Shown: piece after piece, positions 9,255 through 11,580 of the stretch | Numbering within the stretch: position 1 is the stretch's first letter | How the letters are laid out: the number at the start of each line of letters is the position of its first letter | Assembly: GCA_948787875.1 (NCBI GenBank) | Contig: CAQFKO010000012.1 | Location: 16,313-27,892 of the forward strand | Direction of reading: 5' to 3' | DNA length: 11,580 bases | Origin: an uncultured Eubacteriales bacterium | Lineage (GTDB): Bacteria; Bacillota; Clostridia; Christensenellales; UBA1242 | Notes under the pieces: generated by a model | What the model was told of the DNA's origin: nothing | What the model saw: the letters and a program-made list of their open reading frames with translations, nothing else | Databases searched by the model: none | Translations under genes and position numbers: made by a program

Positions 9255-9270
9255 GATGCTATGTTAATAT
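9242..9270 (+). promoter_or_regulatory. Possible weak promoter for lspA-rluD inside the terminator arm
   Basis: TTGTCT (9242-9247, 4 of 6 for -35) and TAATAT (9265-9270, 4 of 6 for -10) are 17 nt apart. They would place the transcription start at about 9277, on the A of the lspA ATG. An alternative pair, TTGATG (9253-9258) and TATGAT (9276-9281), fits slightly better but would start inside the gene. A promoter is needed because a strong terminator lies upstream, but neither candidate is convincing. Confidence 0.3.
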
Positions 9271-9276
9271 TAGTAT

Positions 9277-9735
9277 ATGATTGTTTCTATTATCAGTATC
9301 ATTGTTGCTGTGGCTATTACCGTGTTTGACCAAATAACAAAGTTTGTTATTTTTGGTCAGCCGGCTCATTCTGTTATCGGCAATTTTTTGTGGTTTGAAA
9401 GCACCCTTAACACAGGCGCCGCATTTTCTATTTTAGAGGGCAAAAGTTGGATTTTGATTGCGATTTCCGCAATTGCCAGCGTGGTTTTGTTTTGGCTTGT
9501 TTTTTCTAAAAAACACTTTACTTCAAAAACCGAAAAAATTTTGTTTGGAATTATTTTAAGCGGAACTTTTTCTAACCTTATAGACAGAATATTTTTTGGC
9601 GGGGTTCGTGATTTTATTTCGCTGAGATTTATTCATTTTGCAATCTTCAACATTGCGGATATGGCAATTGTTTTCGGCGTAATAATTCTTGCCGTTTACC
9701 TTTTGATTAGAAGCATTAAAAAAGATAAAAAATAA
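9277..9735 (+). CDS. lspA: Lipoprotein signal peptidase (signal peptidase II)
   Basis: This enzyme is an aspartyl protease of the cytoplasmic membrane. It removes the signal peptide of prolipoproteins after Lgt has attached diacylglycerol to the lipobox cysteine. The 152-aa product has the usual family length and four membrane helices (about 3-23, 55-76, 87-103, 125-146). Family motifs appear in order: DQITK (D18), N45-T-G-A-A-F, S-N100-L-I-D-R104, R-D112-F and F-N-I-A-D128. D112 and D128 correspond to the catalytic aspartate pair. The start is the only sensible ATG: the in-frame ATG at 9256 is followed by a stop after two codons, and later starts would cut the first helix. No ribosome binding site precedes it, which is unusual for this window. 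The gene is followed after 17 nt by the pseudouridine synthase, an arrangement common in Firmicutes. Confidence 0.96.
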   Translation: MIVSIISIIVAVAITVFDQITKFVIFGQPAHSVIGNFLWFESTLNTGAAFSILEGKSWILIAISAIASVVLFWLVFSKKHFTSKTEKILFGIILSGTFSNLIDRIFFGGVRDFISLRFIHFAIFNIADMAIVFGVIILAVYLLIRSIKKDKK

Positions 9736-9752
9736 TTGGGACACACAAAAGA

Positions 9753-10658
9753 ATGGAATTGAACTTAGAACTTGCTGTTAATGACCTTGACGAAAAGCTT
9801 AGGCTTGATGTTTTTCTTACGCACGAAACAGGTTGGTCAAGGTCGCAAATAAAGCTTCAAATTGATGCGGGTAAAGTTCTTGTTAACGGTTCAGCGCAAA
9901 AGGCGGGCTTTTTGCTGAAAAACGGCGATATTGTAAAACTTGCCTTTTCAAAAGAAGAACTCTCTGCTTTACCAGAGGATATTCCGCTTGATATTGTTTT
10001 TGAAGACGAATATTTTGCGGTTATTAACAAGCCTCAGGGAATGGTTGTTCACCCTGCGCCGGGGGCATATAATCACACTTTGGTAAATGCACTTTTATTT
10101 CATTTTGAAAGTCTTAGCAATGATTCTGAAAACATTAGACCGGGAATTGTTCACAGAATTGACAAAGACACTTCCGGACTTTTGATTGTGGCAAAAAATG
10201 ATTTTGCGCACCAAAACTTAGCAAAACAAATTGCAGAACATTCTTGTTTCAGGCACTATCTTGCTCTTCTTGAAGGCAATTTAAAAGAGGACAGCGGAAC
10301 TATTGACACCTTTATTGGCAGAAGCGATAATGACAGAAAAGTTATGGCGGTTAAAAGTGAAGGGAAAAGAGCCATAACTCACTTTTATGTTAAAGAAAGG
10401 TTTGCTGGCTATACGCTTTGTGAATTTGTGTTGGAAACGGGAAGAACGCACCAAATCAGAGTGCATGCAAAGCATATCGGTCATTCGATTGTGGGTGACA
10501 AAACTTATGGCATAAAAAATCAAAAGTTTAACTTGGAAGGGCAACTTTTGCACGCTTACATAATTGAGGTCACGCACCCAAAAACAGGCGAAAGACTTTC
10601 ATTTTCTTGCAAAATTCCTGAGTATTTTGAAAGCATTTTGTCGAAGCTGAAAAAATAA
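9753..10658 (+). CDS. rluD: 23S rRNA pseudouridine synthase, RluD/YlyB type
   Basis: The protein isomerises specific uridines of structured RNA, most likely 23S rRNA, to pseudouridine in the cytoplasm. It is 301 aa, normal for the family. Residues 17-62 form an S4 RNA-binding domain (RLDVFL at its start). The catalytic domain begins near residue 80, with V-I-N-K-P-Q-G-M-V-V-H-P at 90-101. The signature H134-R-I-D137-K-D-T-S-G142 contains the nucleophilic aspartate D137; Ile replaces the more usual Leu. G-R-T-H-Q-I-R-V-H at 230-238 and L-L-H-A at 265-268 are also family motifs. The ATG lies 17 nt after the lspA stop and has only a weak GGG 12 nt upstream, so it is probably translated from the lspA transcript. 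The same gene pair occurs in Bacillus (lspA-ylyB). The exact uridine targets cannot be read from sequence, so RluD rather than RluA or RluC is a best fit. Confidence 0.92.
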   Translation: MELNLELAVNDLDEKLRLDVFLTHETGWSRSQIKLQIDAGKVLVNGSAQKAGFLLKNGDIVKLAFSKEELSALPEDIPLDIVFEDEYFAVINKPQGMVVHPAPGAYNHTLVNALLFHFESLSNDSENIRPGIVHRIDKDTSGLLIVAKNDFAHQNLAKQIAEHSCFRHYLALLEGNLKEDSGTIDTFIGRSDNDRKVMAVKSEGKRAITHFYVKERFAGYTLCEFVLETGRTHQIRVHAKHIGHSIVGDKTYGIKNQKFNLEGQLLHAYIIEVTHPKTGERLSFSCKIPEYFESILSKLKK

Positions 10659-10668
10659 GCATTTATAT

Positions 10669-10697
10669 TTGACTTTAATTTTATTAATACATATAAT
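10669..10697 (+). promoter_or_regulatory. Near-consensus housekeeping promoter
   Basis: TTGACT (10669-10674, 5 of 6) and TATAAT (10692-10697, 6 of 6) are separated by exactly 17 nt. Transcription would start near 10704, giving a leader of about 22 nt that contains AGGAGG. It begins 11 nt after the pseudouridine synthase stop. No terminator separates the two, so read-through may add to expression. Confidence 0.85.
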
Positions 10698-10714
10698 TAA
10701 AATAGATTATTTTA

Positions 10715-10720
10715 AGGAGG
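10715..10720 (+). promoter_or_regulatory. Perfect ribosome binding site fixing the start at 10726
   Basis: AGGAGG lies 5 nt before the ATG at 10726. The frame extends upstream to an ATG-like start region at 10669, but that overlaps the -35 box of the promoter and would lie before the expected transcript start. It is therefore rejected. Confidence 0.9.
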
Positions 10721-10725
10721 ATATT

Positions 10726-11046
10726 ATGGCTAAAAAAACAAGTTCAAGTTCTTCAACATCAACAACTACAACTAGGTCAACGGGTTATTTGATGAATATT
10801 TTGGCTTATATTGCTGTTTGTGTTGGCGGTGTTGCTCTTTTTGTTGCTATGATACTTGGCAAACTTGGAGTAGGAAGTGTTTCTTTTATTGGAATTCTTC
10901 AAGCAGTTGCCAATGCTATTGGTTGGGCAGTTTTGTGTTTGCTTTCATTTAGATACATCAGCCGCAGAAGAAAAATTTGGATGTGGGTCGTTTGGGCAAT
11001 TGCTATTGTTATGATTGTTATTGGCATCATTCTTCCTATATTTTAA
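10726..11046 (+). CDS. Small three-helix membrane protein with Ser/Thr-rich N-terminus
   Basis: I do not recognise this 106-aa protein. After MAKK, residues 5-19 are almost entirely Ser and Thr. Three hydrophobic helices follow at about 21-45, 53-77 and 84-104. The basic run R80-R-R-K83 sits between helices two and three. By the positive-inside rule this places the N-terminus and that loop in the cytoplasm and the C-terminus outside. There is no signal peptidase site, lipobox or catalytic motif. The start is set by a perfect AGGAGG and a near-consensus promoter, so the gene is probably well expressed. The next gene follows after 19 nt and also encodes a small three-helix protein, which suggests the two act together in the membrane; their role is unknown. 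Confidence 0.8.
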   Translation: MAKKTSSSSSTSTTTTRSTGYLMNILAYIAVCVGGVALFVAMILGKLGVGSVSFIGILQAVANAIGWAVLCLLSFRYISRRRKIWMWVVWAIAIVMIVIGIILPIF

Positions 11047-11065
11047 TAATGTTTAGGTGAAATCT

Positions 11066-11422
11066 ATGAAAAAAGAAGAAATTTTGAAATTTTTGGATAT
11101 TGCAACTTTTGCACTTATTATTATCGCCACGGTGTTGGTTGTGATTTTTGAGTTTGTTGGCGGTTATGGTTTTATGAAGTGCTCGGTGGTGCTTTATTTT
11201 GTTGGGCTTTTGCTTTTGACGGTTTTGCTCAGCATAAGAATTTATTATGCTTTTGGCAAAAACAAAGTTAATGGCACTGTCTTAAATGAAAACACTTTTG
11301 AAAGCAACACAAAATCAAACGCTGACGCAATGTCGAAAAAACAAAAAATAGGTCTGATTTTAATGCTTGTTGCAAGTATCATAATTTTGATTTTTACTTT
11401 TGTTGTAATGATTTTGTATTAA
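11066..11422 (+). CDS. Small three-helix membrane protein, function unknown
   Basis: I do not recognise this 118-aa protein. Hydrophobic helices lie at about 11-30, 39-62 and 96-117. A polar Asn/Ser/Lys-rich loop (about 64-95) joins helices two and three and carries K91-K-Q-K94 just before the last helix. The charge pattern suggests a cytoplasmic N-terminus and a cytoplasmic 64-95 loop. The ATG at 11066 is preferred over the GTG at 11057: AGGTG (11055-11059) sits 6 nt before the ATG as a ribosome binding site and overlaps the GTG itself. The gene starts 19 nt after the previous small membrane protein, shares its promoter, and is closed by a terminator 4 nt after its stop. The two proteins have similar topology but no obvious sequence identity. 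Confidence 0.78.
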   Translation: MKKEEILKFLDIATFALIIIATVLVVIFEFVGGYGFMKCSVVLYFVGLLLLTVLLSIRIYYAFGKNKVNGTVLNENTFESNTKSNADAMSKKQKIGLILMLVASIIILIFTFVVMILY

Positions 11423-11426
11423 ACTT

Positions 11427-11452
11427 AAAAAAACTGCTTTTGCAGTTTTTTT
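11427..11452 (+). terminator. Intrinsic terminator of the small membrane-protein operon
   Basis: AAAAAAACTGC (11427-11437) pairs perfectly over 11 bp with GCAGTTTTTTT (11442-11452) across a TTTT loop. The 3' arm supplies the T tract. The A tract on the left arm would also allow termination of transcripts from the opposite strand, though no opposing gene is visible. Confidence 0.9.
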
Positions 11453-11486
11453 CTTTGTGCAAAAAATGTAATATTGGCGTATTACC

Positions 11487-11515
11487 TTGACAAATTTCAT
11501 ATATTTAATTAAAAT
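11487..11515 (+). promoter_or_regulatory. Near-consensus promoter for the last gene
   Basis: TTGACA (11487-11492, 6 of 6) and TAAAAT (11510-11515, 5 of 6) are 17 nt apart. Transcription would start near 11522, giving a leader of about 25 nt with AAGGAG. The 12-mer TAATTAAAATAG at 11506-11517 also occurs at 10694-10705 around the other promoter's -10 region. Confidence 0.82.
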
Positions 11516-11546
11516 AGGTTTGTTAATTTATTTAAGGAGAAATATA

Positions 11547-11580
11547 ATGACATACAAAATTGGTGAAAAAAAAGAAGGAA
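11547..11580 (+). CDS. Start of an unidentified gene, cut by the right edge
   Basis: Only eleven complete codons are visible: M-T-Y-K-I-G-E-K-K-E-G. They are too few to identify the product. The start is well supported by AAGGAG (11534-11539) 7 nt upstream and by a near-consensus promoter behind a terminator, so this begins its own transcription unit. The charged, non-hydrophobic start suggests a cytosolic protein rather than a secreted one. Confidence 0.75.
   Translation, partial: MTYKIGEKKEG

Noticed and set aside
10669..10725. Upstream start giving the 106-aa membrane protein 19 extra residues
   Set aside because: The extension overlaps the promoter's -35 and -10 boxes and would lie before the expected transcript start. 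A perfect AGGAGG marks the ATG at 10726.

Overview
The window looks like chromosomal DNA of a low-G+C bacterium, most likely an uncultured Bacillota lineage. It is AT-rich and AAA-heavy in codon use, with AGGAGG-type ribosome binding sites, TTGACA/TATAAT promoters and an lspA-rluD pair in the usual Firmicutes order. TGG encodes Trp and the reading frames end at TAA or TAG, so nothing suggests the Mycoplasma genetic code. All genes are on the + strand.

Positions 1-9167, about 80% of the window, hold two giant, tandem, multi-pass membrane proteins. The first lacks its 5' end and is still at least 1,730 codons long. It has a very large polar N-terminal part, a cluster of membrane segments and a disordered Lys/Glu/Asp-rich tail. 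The second is complete at 1,294 aa. It has three N-terminal membrane segments, a polar domain of about 430 aa, a second membrane cluster and a very basic helical tail of about 550 aa. Their membrane cores share a block with matching residue spacing: R-x-[FY]-[DE]-L-x(7)-P, and W-x(16)-G-x-N. This shows they are paralogues. The architecture best resembles the VirB6/TrbL polytopic subunit of type IV secretion or conjugation machines. It recalls the extended, tandem VirB6 proteins of Rickettsiales and the large membrane proteins of Gram-positive and mollicute conjugative elements. No ATPase, coupling protein, relaxase or integrase is visible, so the system assignment is inference.

A strong intrinsic terminator at 9221-9254 closes this unit. 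Then comes a housekeeping pair, lspA (lipoprotein signal peptidase) and an RluD-family pseudouridine synthase, separated by 17 nt.

Positions 10669-11452 hold a separate small unit. A near-consensus promoter leads two small three-helix membrane proteins of unknown function (106 and 118 aa), which end at a clear terminator. A second promoter of similar design and a strong ribosome binding site then lead into a gene cut off by the right edge. I saw no RNA genes, CRISPR arrays or insertion sequences.
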